From Sanderia malayensis (lineage: Eukaryota > Cnidaria > Scyphozoa > Semaeostomeae > Pelagiidae), in contig RQOL01000742.1 of assembly GCA_013076295.1 (NCBI GenBank), forward strand, positions 222,633-286,632: a DNA stretch of 64,000 nucleotides. The letters run 5' to 3'. The translations under genes were made by a program, and so were the position numbers. Positions 52,546 to 61,759 of this stretch are shown here, piece after piece. The notes under the pieces were generated by a model, which saw only the letters and a list, made by a program, of their open reading frames with translations, searched no databases and had not been told where the DNA came from. Position 1 is the stretch's first letter. The number at the start of each line of letters is the position of its first letter.

Positions 52546-53400
52546 ACCAGTGGCTGAGAGGGGAGCATTACCACCCGAGGAGGCAATTTATGGGACAATG
52601 TTTTTCTGGTGTAGTTTTGGGCGTAGAATTCGAACCTGGATGTTGATCAGGCGTGCGAGGGGGCGTTTCCGAGATTTTGGGGGGTTAAGGGTAAAAATAA
52701 ATTTTCCTTTCAACCATCCAATTTCTGAGAAAATCATTATAAGAATGCTGCCCAAGCCACCCTAATTCTATGTGAAGATAGATATTGCAATGTCACGATA
52801 AAAATTGGCTCTCCCTATTTTTGGGGGGAGGTGGCTAAATTTCGAAGCCCAACGGGACTACAGGCCTATTACCTAAAATCATATTATTCCTGCGTAATTT
52901 TTCAATTTAGATTTGAATGAAGCAAAATTTTCAACTGAACGCACATAATATTTACATTATAAGGATAAAATGCTTATGAACGTATTCTAAGAAACTCGTT
53001 ATAAGAAACTCAGACATTTGGATAATCTAAAACAATTTTGAATTTCAAGAGACTCTTAAAAAACTTTTTGTACTTGAAATCCGAAAAATCTAAGATTTCA
53101 GTACTGGGAAAGTTGTTTTGTTCTTCATAAAAGTTGTTTAATCTCTCAACAGAAAGGCTGTTATCTGTTGAAGTCGCTGAAGAGCTACTTTCAGCAGAGG
53201 AAAGAGGCATTGCAATGTTTGATATAAATTTAGCGATCGTCTCCATGCGAATGAAGACCAAGCTGCATCCCTCTTTGATCCCATTAAACGGTCTCCTTGG
53301 AAGGGATTTGGAGATGATGAGAAAAGTCTAAAATAAAATCCAATGGCAAATCAAAAGATGTTGGGGTGCAAAGGAACATTCTTGGTCTTCTCGTCACAGT
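52546..53400. other. Gene-free stretch between BEL and DIRS relics
   Basis: No domain, LTR or RNA gene is recognised. The sequence includes G-rich pieces (GGGGGGAGGTGG near 52824) and an unassigned antisense open frame of 83 codons at 53010-53261, rich in Ser and Asn, that has no features of a known family. It may hold the decayed end of BEL or of a separate insertion. Confidence 0.4.
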
Positions 53401-53411
53401 AGCAAACGTTT

Positions 53412-53440
53412 ATCACTTCGTTTATAGAAAACGAAGTGAT
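53412..53440. other. Perfect 12-bp hairpin near the DIRS 3' end
   Basis: ATCACTTCGTTT at 53412-53423 and its exact inverse AAACGAAGTGAT at 53429-53440, separated by five bases. It lies in the 3' non-coding region downstream of the recombinase and is followed by GC-richer sequence, which suggests an element boundary or a terminal-repeat component. Confidence 0.7.
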
Positions 53441-53515
53441 CGACATCGGCAAGGCTCTCGCCTATCCTCCCGCCCCAGTACTACTATCTGTAGCAACAAG
53501 TGACGGATGCAGAAT

Positions 53516-54004
53516 GGTCGGTGATTCCGACAAACTCCGGCCGGTACACCAGGCAGTACTGACCGAATGGTCAAACTACAGAATAATGACTGAAATCATA
53601 ATGCAAATCAATAAACCATAATAAGGAGAGGGAGGGTGGGCGAACTTGTGCTAGCTCTCTGAGTTCCAACGAAGAATGATTAGAAATGCTACATGCTTTA
53701 CTCCTATATGCCCCAAGGATTAATCCCTACAAAACGTGCCGCGCTAAACGCGTGGATAAGGGTCTCCCTAGTGCCCCAATATTTAGGGTGTGTTAATAAA
53801 CTTTGCCTAAGGATTTATATCCGTGTCGCAACAGTAACACGGATATGGTTGTCAGCGAGCGATGCAATTTCTTTCAACCTTAACCATTTTTAAATTACAT
53901 TTAAAATCATTTAAGCTATTTCAAGGAATTGGGCGGTTAGCCTACCGGCCCGGATTGCTTGAGCATAGAAAGACATTTACGGTCGGTGATTCCGACAAAC
54001 TCCG
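53516..54004. repeat. Short direct repeats with internal palindrome
   Basis: GGTCGGTGATTCCGACAAAC continued by TCCG occurs at 53516-53539 and again at 53981-54004, 465 bp apart, a perfect 24-bp match. Each copy contains the hairpin GTCGG-TGATT-CCGAC. Elements of the DIRS/Ngaro group are known to carry split direct repeats; these two copies are candidates, or one is part of an internal complementary region. Confidence 0.65.
53817..53846. other. Perfect 10-bp stem with 10-base loop
   Basis: ATATCCGTGT at 53817-53826 and ACACGGATAT at 53837-53846 are exact inverses around the loop CGCAACAGTA. It lies between the two 24-bp direct repeats. Arms of this length with a 10-base spacer resemble a recombinase binding arrangement; that reading is inference. 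Confidence 0.6.
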
Positions 54005-54333
54005 TCCACAGAACACGCAGTGTGACCCCAGGGAATCACAAACGGAAATACTACCATTGACTAGACATAAATTAATTCTAATCTTATGAATCCTACGGGC
54101 CTATGAGCTAGCAAATCCTTCCATCCTCCCCAAACGATAAAACTTAGCAAGACGGCAGATCAGGAACACATGGCTAAGGCAAAACTTTATATCCAATCAA
54201 AAAATCAAACTGGAGGCACCCAACTGACGACACCACCTGGCAGCCGCCGGTAACCTCCTAAGGAAATTAAAAGCCAAAAACAGGCTGTAGGCATAAGGCC
54301 ACACGAGCCCAAAAGGCGTGGCATTTTTCAACG

Positions 54334-54660
54334 GTGGTAACTACTTTCAACGAGGTATTTAAAAACTGTACCCTTAACGAGGTACTTTCAACACTGCAAC
54401 TATCTGTGGGGTACTTTGCAGCTGTGCCATCCACAAGGTATTTTATCACAGCATCCTTCCAAGAAGTACTTGAAAACCAAATGACATCTTATCCCTTTAA
54501 GGCAAAGTATGTTGGCTCGTGGGTTGCTGCGAAAGAAAATCTGATAACAACAGGGAAACACGAGAGGGTTTACTACATGCTAAAGACAAAACAGAATAAG
54601 ATGACGTGTATAAAATTAGCAACAACAACAGTAATAACAGATTACGCAATAATGAATTGA
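54334..54660 (+). other. Open frame over a decaying 28-bp periodic repeat, not a recognised gene
   Basis: The word GAGGTACTTT or a variant of it starts near 54351, 54378, 54407, 54434 and 54462, spacing 27-29 bp. The 108-codon plus-strand frame that covers it matches nothing I know and probably stays open only because of the repeat. Its 3' end lies just outside the antisense recombinase gene. The remaining bases from 54005 to 54334 hold nothing I recognise. Confidence 0.4.
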
Positions 54661-54673
54661 AGTAGTTATATGC

Positions 54674-55482
54674 TTAAATATCCTGGGCCCCCTGCGACAG
54701 AGCATAAGAGGCCGTGATCAATTGACTCTGCGGTAGCTTGATAGACGCTTTGTAGGCCGTACTGGACCAGCGGCCTAAGGCCTGGATTAGATAATCCGGC
54801 AGGCCGACCGAAGCCGCTGTGGTCGCGGCCCCGACCCGAAAACTGTGTAAGGAGAATGTTTTAGGCCATCCACATTGGCACAAGACGGCTTGTAATTTAG
54901 CATTCAACGATTGCTTTGTTAGGGGCGCCCCATGGGTCCAGACAAACAATGGACCACTAGAGCCCCCTCGGCGGGTTAGGTAGGTCATGAGTGCGGAAAC
55001 TGGACAAAGCGGACAGCTCGTACGGGGAAGAATGACTGTGCAACCCTTTCCGAACTGGTCAGTCTTGGAGAACTTGAGCCGGAGGAAAACACGGTCCGGA
55101 ATTGGATGTTGATCAATGGAAATGTCATCAACCGTCAACTGTTTAGATGCTGTAAAACCCTCCGGTGGTACGGTGAATTCAGATGCGCGGAGAAAACCGA
55201 AGAAAGCCGTAAGACAAGCAGCCCAGAACATGACATATCTAGTACAAGTTTGATTAAACGAAGGACGAGGGGCGTAATTGGCATTTTTTGTTTTGGTGAG
55301 TCTGCCTGTTGTCTGCGTAGGCCGCGAATAGCCATTGGAACCCGCGCGCAACCGTCCAACGGGTCGCAAAACCCGTGACGGAGTTGGAGCGCACGAACCG
55401 CGGATAAATATACTTTAATCGAAGAGGCTTTGCAGGACGGGCTGAGGCTTGAAATGAATCGGAACAGTCTTAGTTCAGACAC
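54674..55482 (-). pseudogene. DIRS-like tyrosine recombinase
   Basis: Two overlapping frames. The upstream one (from 55482) holds the N-terminal SAM-like core-binding region (ASSIKVYLSAVRALQ, MAIRGLRR, MPITPLVL). A frameshift at about 55235-55260 leads into the catalytic frame (stop at 54674), which has the first catalytic Arg in FFGFLRASEF (residue 61 of that frame), HSFR (His175 and Arg178), then GRWSS (Trp201 at the position often His/Trp) and the nucleophile Tyr206 in AYKASIKLP. All signature residues R...HxxR...W...Y are present, so the domain was under constraint until recently. The enzyme joins the circular cDNA to the target. Only about 50 bp separate it from the RNase H end. Confidence 0.88.
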
Positions 55483-55532
55483 AGGGAAAGGAGACCCATG
55501 GTTCTTGAGAAACCCGTATTTTGTACAAAATG

Positions 55533-56504
55533 CTATGAACCGTTTTTGAGCAGACGCATAAGTCTTTTGAGTGTTGGTTGGCCATTAAATTTTGCCAGCC
55601 TTGATCCAGGGTGGAAAAAGCAGCAGACGGAGGTAGCTCTGGGGTATGGCTTGAGGCATTCGATCCGCGTCCGGCATGTCGCCCACAAACGTCTGAAAGT
55701 CAAAGCGGGAGAGAGCATCAGCCGCGACATTAGTACGCCCCGGAATGTGTATTGCGGTAAATGTAAAATTTGCCGATCTCTGCACGTCCCCTGTTGGAGA
55801 CATTGCACGACAGCCATATTGTCGCACCGGAAAGCCACCCGCATTCGCGACCACGAATTTCGCCAGACCTGAGCCGCTAATACGATCGGAATAAATTCCT
55901 TAACAGCAATATTGAGGGAGAGGAGGCCGACGGGCCAGGCCGCTGCAAACCAATGATTTTTAAAAATAGCTGCGTAGCCTTTGGTTCCCGCAGCGTCGGA
56001 CGTCACTCTAATAGCAGGGGCCTCGGACCACGTGAGGAATAAAAATAGGCTGCGGCCATTCCAACAAGACAAGAGTGTATCCCACCACGTAATATCATCA
56101 CGTTCCCAGGCCGATAAGTGGGCATGATGATGTAACTCGGGCACCGAGCTCGCCCTGTCAATCAAGCGACGGAGAAATAGCCGACCCAAAACAACCGCTT
56201 GACAGCAATGCTGTAATGTGCCAATGAGGGATAATAGCTCACGCTTTGTGCCCGAAGATTTATTAGACCACCGTGCAAGGTTGTCCTTGATTTTAGCAAT
56301 TTTGTCGTCTGGTAAACGTAATTCCATTGTCACTGAGTTCAAAATAAGCCCCAAGAATGATATTTCGGTGGCAGGGCCTTCTGTTTTTTCGTCGGCTAGG
56401 GGAACCCCCAGCTGCGAGCACGTTTGAACGCACCGATGCATGGTGTTCGCACAGTCGGCTGTGCCGGGTCGTCCAAGGATAAGAAAATCGTCTAAATAGT
56501 GCTG
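55533..56504 (-). pseudogene. DIRS-like reverse transcriptase (C-terminal part) and RNase H
   Basis: Reading the minus strand from 56504: the RT motif C HYLDDFLILG (about 56500-56470), then the thumb region (FLGLILNSVTMELRLPDDKI) and RNase H, with the first catalytic Asp in RVTSDAAGTKGYAA, KEFIPIVLAAQVW and RCDNMAVV (second Asp). Near 55800 a frameshift switches to a frame holding HIPGRTNVAADALSR, the conserved C-terminal block of RNase H in DIRS and related elements. The first two thirds of the RT and gag are absent because the Gypsy LTR starts at 56505. Confidence 0.88.
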
Positions 56505-56989
56505 TGTAATACAGTTACAGTCGTGTTGCAGTCTCGTTTGTGATCTAGTGATTTTAGTATAGCCTCGTTTTGTTTATCGTATATCTTTTAGCTAATTAGA
56601 GTATAAATCATATTTGCGTTGCGTGCTTCATGTGTTAATTTAGTTTTCCTCTTTGTGTTTAGGTGTTACATTTTATCGTTAATTATCGTCTACCAAATGT
56701 CGCCATGACTTCATATTTGTAATATTTGTTCAATATTTGTAATATTTGCCAATTAGCATTCACCAAGTGTACCTTGACCCCTCGCATTCCGACGGTGCTT
56801 AAATAGAGGCACGCGCTAGAGTGGCAGGAGACTAAGATTGAGAGATTGAGTGTCTCGGATAGGTACACAAGGTGCTTGCGAAAGGCTTTGCTGTATCGTA
56901 TACTGATTTGAATTTTGATTTATAGTTGAAAAACTATCTGTTGTGTGTTCTTTTGTGTTTTGTTCTGAAGTCCTTAGACCGCGATTACA
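56505..56989 (+). repeat. Gypsy 5' LTR
   Basis: 485 bp bounded by TGTAAT at 56505 and its exact inverse ATTACA at 56984-56989, as expected for LTR ends (TG...CA). A TATA-like CTTAAATAGAGG lies at about 56798, with a GC-richer stretch after it that may be the transcription start region. The LTR is followed after two bases by a primer-binding site. No second LTR is in the window, so insertion age cannot be read. The left flank is the DIRS RT, so the Gypsy element (or a rearrangement bringing it) is younger than that relic. Confidence 0.85.
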
Positions 56990-56991
56990 TT

Positions 56992-57009
56992 TGGTGACAG
57001 AGGTGGGAT
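56992..57009 (+). promoter_or_regulatory. Primer-binding site of the Gypsy element
   Basis: TGGTGACAGAGGTGGGAT begins two bases after the LTR. PBSs start with TGG, complementary to the CCA end of a tRNA; this sequence is close to the PBS used with leucine tRNAs, though I cannot check the tRNA of this genome. Confidence 0.7.
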
Positions 57010-57136
57010 ATCAACCGAAACTGAGAAGTTTGGAACTCGCTGCCCATTTTGAAGTGATCACTGTAAATATCGATTTTCACAGCTGTTTTGTACATATATT
57101 ATTATCCTGTTTTATATTACTGAATTTACGTCTAAC

Positions 57137-58075
57137 ATGATGGGCAAAGGCGCAAGAGCAAGTGCTTTGGCCACTGAAGAGCTTGTCACGGTGCACAACG
57201 GACGTGAGCCTCGCGAAGAAACAGCCAGAACCGTCGTTCAACTGAGCAAATTCTTCGGCGAACCGGGAGAAGATGTCGAGAAATGGCTCAAGAGTTTCGA
57301 GAGAGTTACAAAGGCGAACAACTGGTCACCCAGACGACAGAGGGACATCATACCGGCATTCTTACGCGAACCTGCAGCAGAATTCTACGATGAACTACAT
57401 GACGATACAGACCTGGACGATCTGAAGACAGCCCTAATCCAGCAATTCATGCCAAAAGAAGCTCGAAGATTCTATTACGCTGATCTGTATGGGAGAAAGC
57501 AAGGGGAATCAGAAAGCGCAGCTGATTTCGGACGTGAAATTCAGCAGTTGGTCAGAAGAGCTCACTCTGAAGTGCCTGGTGAACATCAAGATACGCTGAT
57601 GCGAGAGCATTTCGTGAATGGACTGCGACCGGAATTGAAAAGAATCGTTCTGATCTCCGACCCGAAATCGTTTACGAGAGCAGTGGAAGTTGCAAAGCGG
57701 GAAGAGATCAACGAGCAAGTGGCGCACGGTACAGCTCCTTGGGTGAAGCCCAACCGACCCGAATACGGAAGACAACAATTTGCATCGACAACAACTGCCG
57801 TTGCAGCGATCTCCGGAGAACAACTGACGAACGACAGATTAGCCCGACTGGAAAGTGTCGTTGAAAAGCTAGCTATTTCGGTAGCCAGTTTACAAGTCCC
57901 GAGGCCCGAACGCCGACAATGGAGAAGCGAGAACCAAAGCCGTAATCTTCGTTGCAGCGATGGCCGCCCCATCTGCAATTTCTGCCAACGAGTCGGACAT
58001 ATCGAGTCGAGATGTCATCAGAAGAACGGAGTAGCACCGCAGCAACAGCCAGAGGGAGAAAACTCAAAAAACTAG
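57137..58075 (+). CDS. gag: Gypsy Gag polyprotein
   Basis: A complete 312-codon frame starting at two consecutive Met codons, 148 bp downstream of the LTR. Residues about 30-190 form a retrotransposon-gag capsid region (VEKWLKSFERV, FYDELHDDTDLDDLKTALIQ, HFVNGLRPELKRIV), which builds the particle and is mostly helical. Residues 230-255 look like a short coiled coil (RLARLESVVEKLAISVASL). At the C-terminus is one CCHC zinc knuckle CNFCQRVGHIESRC for RNA packaging. No internal stop or frameshift, unlike the neighbours, and codon use is GC-richer than the surrounding DNA. It ends in TAG directly after a -1 slippery heptamer, overlapping the protease frame. Antisense frames here are shadows. Confidence 0.92.
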   Translation: MMGKGARASALATEELVTVHNGREPREETARTVVQLSKFFGEPGEDVEKWLKSFERVTKANNWSPRRQRDIIPAFLREPAAEFYDELHDDTDLDDLKTALIQQFMPKEARRFYYADLYGRKQGESESAADFGREIQQLVRRAHSEVPGEHQDTLMREHFVNGLRPELKRIVLISDPKSFTRAVEVAKREEINEQVAHGTAPWVKPNRPEYGRQQFASTTTAVAAISGEQLTNDRLARLESVVEKLAISVASLQVPRPERRQWRSENQSRNLRCSDGRPICNFCQRVGHIESRCHQKNGVAPQQQPEGENSKN

Positions 58076-58111
58076 ATGTCGCTCCTCACGAAGCTCTAGC
58101 GGGGTGTGAGG
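58066..58111 (+). promoter_or_regulatory. Predicted -1 ribosomal frameshift signal, gag to pro-pol
   Basis: In the gag frame the last codons read TCA AAA AAC TAG, so A_AAA_AAC (58066-58072) is in the correct phase for -1 slippage and lies immediately before the stop. Eight to eleven bases downstream is a stem: CCTCAC at 58084-58089 pairs with GTGAGG at 58106-58111, extendable by GCT/AGC with one bulged base. The protease frame is exactly -1 relative to gag. All three elements of a classical retroviral-type signal are therefore present. Efficiency is not known. Confidence 0.8.
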
Positions 58112-58620
58112 CAGCAAAGACAGAAGAAGAAGAAAATCCCCGAACATTTATTAACAGCGTCGATGGAAGTAAGTGTATTTTTCAATGTGTAACCTTTTCT
58201 GGACGCGTAGCTGATTATGAAACCGATATTATACTTGATTCCGGTTCAGGCATTTCGATTATCAATTTTGATTTATTTAGTTTAATTAATAAGTATTCCC
58301 GATCACCGTTAGATATTACTTATAACCATGTTTCAGCCAAGACTCCTACGGGAGAGCATCTAGATATTGTAGGAACTACTACCGTTGAATTAGATGTAGG
58401 AGAAAGTAAATGGTACGTAGAGTGTTATGTAGTACGTAATTTTAAATTTGCTTTTCTGCTCGGTACTGATTTTCTTATTAAGACCTGTACCAGTATCGAT
58501 CTAGGTAACATGCAAGCCAAGATAGGACAGCACGTTATACCAGTCAGTGTCGTAAATAGGCCTAGTCAGGTTAAGGTTTGTTTACTAGAGTCCTTAGAGA
58601 TTCCAGCACGTAGCGAAGCT
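58067..58620 (+). CDS. pol: Gypsy protease, start of Pol (truncated)
   Basis: Frame -1 to gag, open back to at least 57952, but usefully read from the slippery site. The aspartic protease active site is DIILDSGSGISII; about 85 residues on, FAFLLGTDFL is the second conserved block (flap-to-C-terminal ILGxDFL motif). This is the pepsin-like retroviral type protease that matures Gag and Pol. The native sequence runs to about 58620 (LEIPARSEA), where a TCAA repeat marks the 3' end of an antisense LINE; the open frame continues to 58860 only through LINE DNA. RT, RNase H and integrase are not found downstream of the LINE in this window, so the element is incomplete. Confidence 0.82.
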
Positions 58621-60172
58621 AATCAATCAATCAATCAATCAATTTCATTCATTCAAGCTTTTAATTACAGGATAAGGATTAACTTAATTAAATACAAAAA
58701 TATAAAGCTTAGGGCAAATAAAAAGAACTCGGAGGAGCTATCGAGTTATTTACCCTATTATTCTGCTTGCATCTACTATAAAGAAATTTTAAACAGTTTA
58801 AATTTTACGACTAGTTACGATGAAATTGTAAAAGATTTAAATTTTTTAATCAAATTTTAACAAAACTAAGAAAAGTTACAAAGAACATAAACATAAGACA
58901 AAAAAGAAAAGGAAATAAGAATAAGAATAAGGAGAAAAAAAGAAAATGTCAAAAACCATCAATATATGCTCATAAATTGATCGAAACAAGATTTTTTATG
59001 CATCCAAGTTTCTTAAATTATTTGTTGGCTAACATTAGCCATGAATCCATTTTTTTAAAGCTGTAACAAAATGATATTTATTTTTGGATTGTTTTATGTC
59101 GAGAGGAATATCATTCCATAGTTTAACTCCTTTGTTTACTATTGACATGCCTTTAAAATTGGTCCTTATTGAAGGTTGCGAGAAAAATTAACACATGCTT
59201 GTCTTGTACAAATGTTGTGTACAGATGAGACTGGCCTAAAAAGATTTGTCAAATTTGTGTCAGCTTTTTTCACTGTGACATCAAACATGAATTTTGCTGC
59301 TTCAATTTTGTAGCAGTCTTCTACATTATAAAGGTTGAGCTGACGAAACAAGGGATTGCTATGAGCAGATCTTTGTTTGAAAGCAATTAGCCTCACTGCA
59401 CGCTTAAGACTTAATTCCAGAGGGTCTAAGGTACTTTTAAATGTACCTCCCCAATTTATGATGGCATAGTTAATGTGAGGTTGTATAAATGAATTATATA
59501 TATTGATAAGTACATTTCTAGGAACAAAATGTCTAAGTCGAGCAATGATACCAACACCTTTTGAGATTTTGATATTTATTTGCTGTACATGAGCCTTCCA
59601 AGAAAGGTTATTATCTATCAAAACACCAAGATATTTAACAACTTCACTTTCATCGATTTCAGTATTATTTATTTTTATTTTTATTTTCCTATTTGATCTT
59701 TTATTTTTTGGAGAAAAAATTAAGTAATTTGATTTAGATGTGTTAAGTGACAGCTTATTTGCAATTAGCCAATGGGATATGTTTTCCAAATCGGTGTTAA
59801 TAATTTTTTCTAATATAGCTATGTCATTGTGTGAGTGAAAAAACTTGTGTCATCAGCAAAAAGATGTGGACTTAGAACTTTAGATGCATTTGGCAAATCA
59901 TTTATATAAAGTAAAAATAGCAATGGGCCTAATACACTTCCTTGAGGCACACCATGCGAGATCGAAAGGCTATCAGATAAGTGATTACCAATGAGAACTT
60001 TTTGTTTCCTATTTTGAAGATATGATCTAAACCATTCAAGGGTATTCCCTCTTATACCATAATATTCCAATTTGTGCAATAGGATCTCGTGGTTTACAGT
60101 GTCAAAAGCTTTTGCAAAATCTAGGAAAATGCAACAGGCAAATTTTTTGTTTTCTAAGGCTTTAATAAATAT
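58621..60172 (-). mobile_element. 5'-truncated LINE, minus strand
   Basis: The 3' end is at 58621, marked by a GATT-type simple tail seen on the plus strand as repeated AATC (58619-58641). The 3' UTR extends to about 59165, AT-rich. The RT C-terminal half occupies 59166-60172, where it is cut (5' truncation, normal for LINE retrotransposition). It lies in the Gypsy pol region. The simple-repeat tail and the RT motifs fit the CR1/L2/Jockey group; this is a different family from the 25988-31590 LINE. Confidence 0.85.
59166..60172 (-). pseudogene. LINE reverse transcriptase, C-terminal half
   Basis: Minus strand, from 60172: FLDFAKAFDTVNHEILL (RT motif A, upstream of the ATG at 60079 and so outside the ATG-initiated frame), WFRSYLQNRKQKV, HGVPQGSVLGPLLF (motif B) and LFADDTSFF (motif C, FADD). 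A one-base shift in the T run near 59840 ends that frame (stop at 59819); the continuation, 59789-59166, has LSLNTSKSNYLIFSP, VVKYLGVLIDNNLSW and the C-terminal region with INWGGTF and LKRAVRLIA. Catalytic Asp residues are intact in sequence, but the frameshift and lack of endonuclease make this copy non-functional. Confidence 0.88.
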
Positions 60173-61690
60173 CGGTTAGACGTAAGTTTAACCGTAGTTA
60201 ATACCACCGAAGCACAGTTCGCGTTGCTAGGTCGGAGGCCTAATACTTCCGTCATACGACATCCAATGTCACCCTTGCTGTCCTCTCGCTACTCGATCGT
60301 GCTAGATCCGTTGAACATGATCGATAAAGATAGATCACGCAGTATTTTGTTCGCCGAAGTTAATGTTTTAGCAGGTTATTTCAGCATTCATTGCTTGCTG
60401 TTGTGGCTTCTCCGCTGGGCTTGTTTCGACATATTATAGCTGCCTGGCCACGCTGGAATTTCACGTTGAAAAGTTGCTCGTTGTATCGTCCCGTTAGGCC
60501 CGCATTCTCGGTGAGATCGTTCCATCTATTTTGCTGTTTCTTATGCTCCTACATGTACATCCATGCTTATCTAAATTAATGTACGTAATTTTAACCAACC
60601 TACAGTTGCGAACCTCCTTTTTGCTGTTGCTCGCCTTTTATTGCCGTTTCTTACCTTGCCCGATACGCGTCGCGTGTCTTTGTTATTTTTCTTCGTTCAT
60701 TACCTCGTCTCTACATTTTGCCCTTGCGTCAACTCTACGTCTTGACTTTGGCAATACCCGTGTTCAGTATACACAATTGCAGCGTTTATCCATGCCAAAG
60801 GCGTTTTTAACAATTGATTTTTGTGCTGCGCTGTCGAAAACTTTCGGCTCCTGTCGTTAACATTTTCGTTTCTCGGTCGGAAGCAACCAGTGTTCACATC
60901 GCGCGCGTCTGCCAGCCATGGCTGCCAGAGTTGCAAATTCCCGCTGAAATATGCCCACAATTTAAAATGTACCGCAGAGGCACTGTATGGCTACAGATAA
61001 CCCTGTAGTGCTACTGTTTCCTGAGAGAGGGCACCAACAACTTCTCTGTTCTGAAGGCTGCGTAGGACAGATCTTTGCGTTGCTGGAAATCACTCTTATA
61101 GCCCTTGTGTGCTTTGCAGTTTCTTCGTGTTGCTTAAGATTTGGATTTTGTTCGCCCACATGTATCTCCTTTGCTGTTCAGGCTTAAAACTGCTTGCGTC
61201 GTCAAAGTGTCTTGTCCGTCCATTCTGTCAATATAGGGCAGGGCAATATGCCAAACACAATATTATGCCAGAAACCTTAAAATATGACAATATGTCAACC
61301 CTGCCAGCAAATTTCTCGCACATTGCAACCTTTCGACACCCTAGACAATAACGCTCGTTCACGTTGCACACCCCCTGCGGCTCTCGCAAACATGTCAAAA
61401 CACCTCGACACAGCCTAGCCTATGCTGCACTCGCACTAACACTGCCACTGTTAGTTGATGCATCACACCCAGCCACGTGCTGTAGCAATTTCGTTATGTT
61501 AATCATTTGCTTATTCTCCTGCTCGTTTGCTTTGCTTCTTTTCCGGATATTCATTATTATTGTGTCACTTGTTTTCACGCTTCTCCTGTCTATGGCTTGC
61601 CGCCTAGTTCCGTTGAGGCTCTTATGGCACACAGAGCCTTCAATCAACACTGTTCGGGACTCACATGCGCGAGTCAGTATTGCCTAGCAT
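60173..61690. other. Stretch without a recognised gene
   Basis: Immediately after the LINE truncation point, a plus-strand frame is open from 60176 to 60439 (LLGRRPNTSVIRHPM and beyond) with no recognised domain; it could be displaced Gypsy sequence on the far side of the LINE insertion, or chance. The remaining sequence is pyrimidine-rich on the plus strand, with many short open frames on both strands, none showing a domain, splice-site pattern or compositional sign of an exon that I trust. Confidence 0.45.
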
Positions 61691-61723
61691 TTACATTTCA
61701 TTTCATTTCATTTTCATTCATTT
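61691..61723 (+). repeat. ATTTC simple repeat
   Basis: CATTTCATTTCATTTCATTT and a degraded continuation to CATTCATTTAA. It could be the simple-repeat tail of a degraded element whose body is not recognisable upstream. Confidence 0.7.
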
Positions 61724-61759
61724 AAGGAGGGTTGCCCTTCAACAAGTTGATTTTCAAGG

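Larger units (their letters stand above)
53400..56504 (-). mobile_element. DIRS-like tyrosine-recombinase retrotransposon relic
   Basis: On the minus strand the order is RT (C-terminal part with YLDD), RNase H, tyrosine recombinase, then a non-coding 3' region with short direct repeats and hairpins. RT followed by RNase H and a tyrosine recombinase in place of integrase is diagnostic for DIRS/Ngaro-type elements, which have no integrase and end in split direct or inverted repeats. The 5' part (gag and RT N-terminus) is missing: the element is cut at 56504 by the start of the Gypsy LTR. Lower border is uncertain; I place it near the hairpin at 53412. Confidence 0.85.

Noticed and set aside
53010..53331. 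Antisense and sense open frames of 65-83 codons as a small host gene
   Set aside because: No recognised domain, short, on both strands at once, and between two retroelement relics; left as unassigned sequence.
58621..58860. C-terminal extension of the Gypsy protease frame
   Set aside because: After the AATC repeat the sequence belongs to the 3' UTR of the antisense LINE, so these residues are not part of Pol.
60224..61687. Many overlapping open frames of 60-110 codons as exons of a host gene
   Set aside because: Frames lie on both strands with no domain and no convincing splice-site arrangement; composition is pyrimidine-rich and the frames look like chance.
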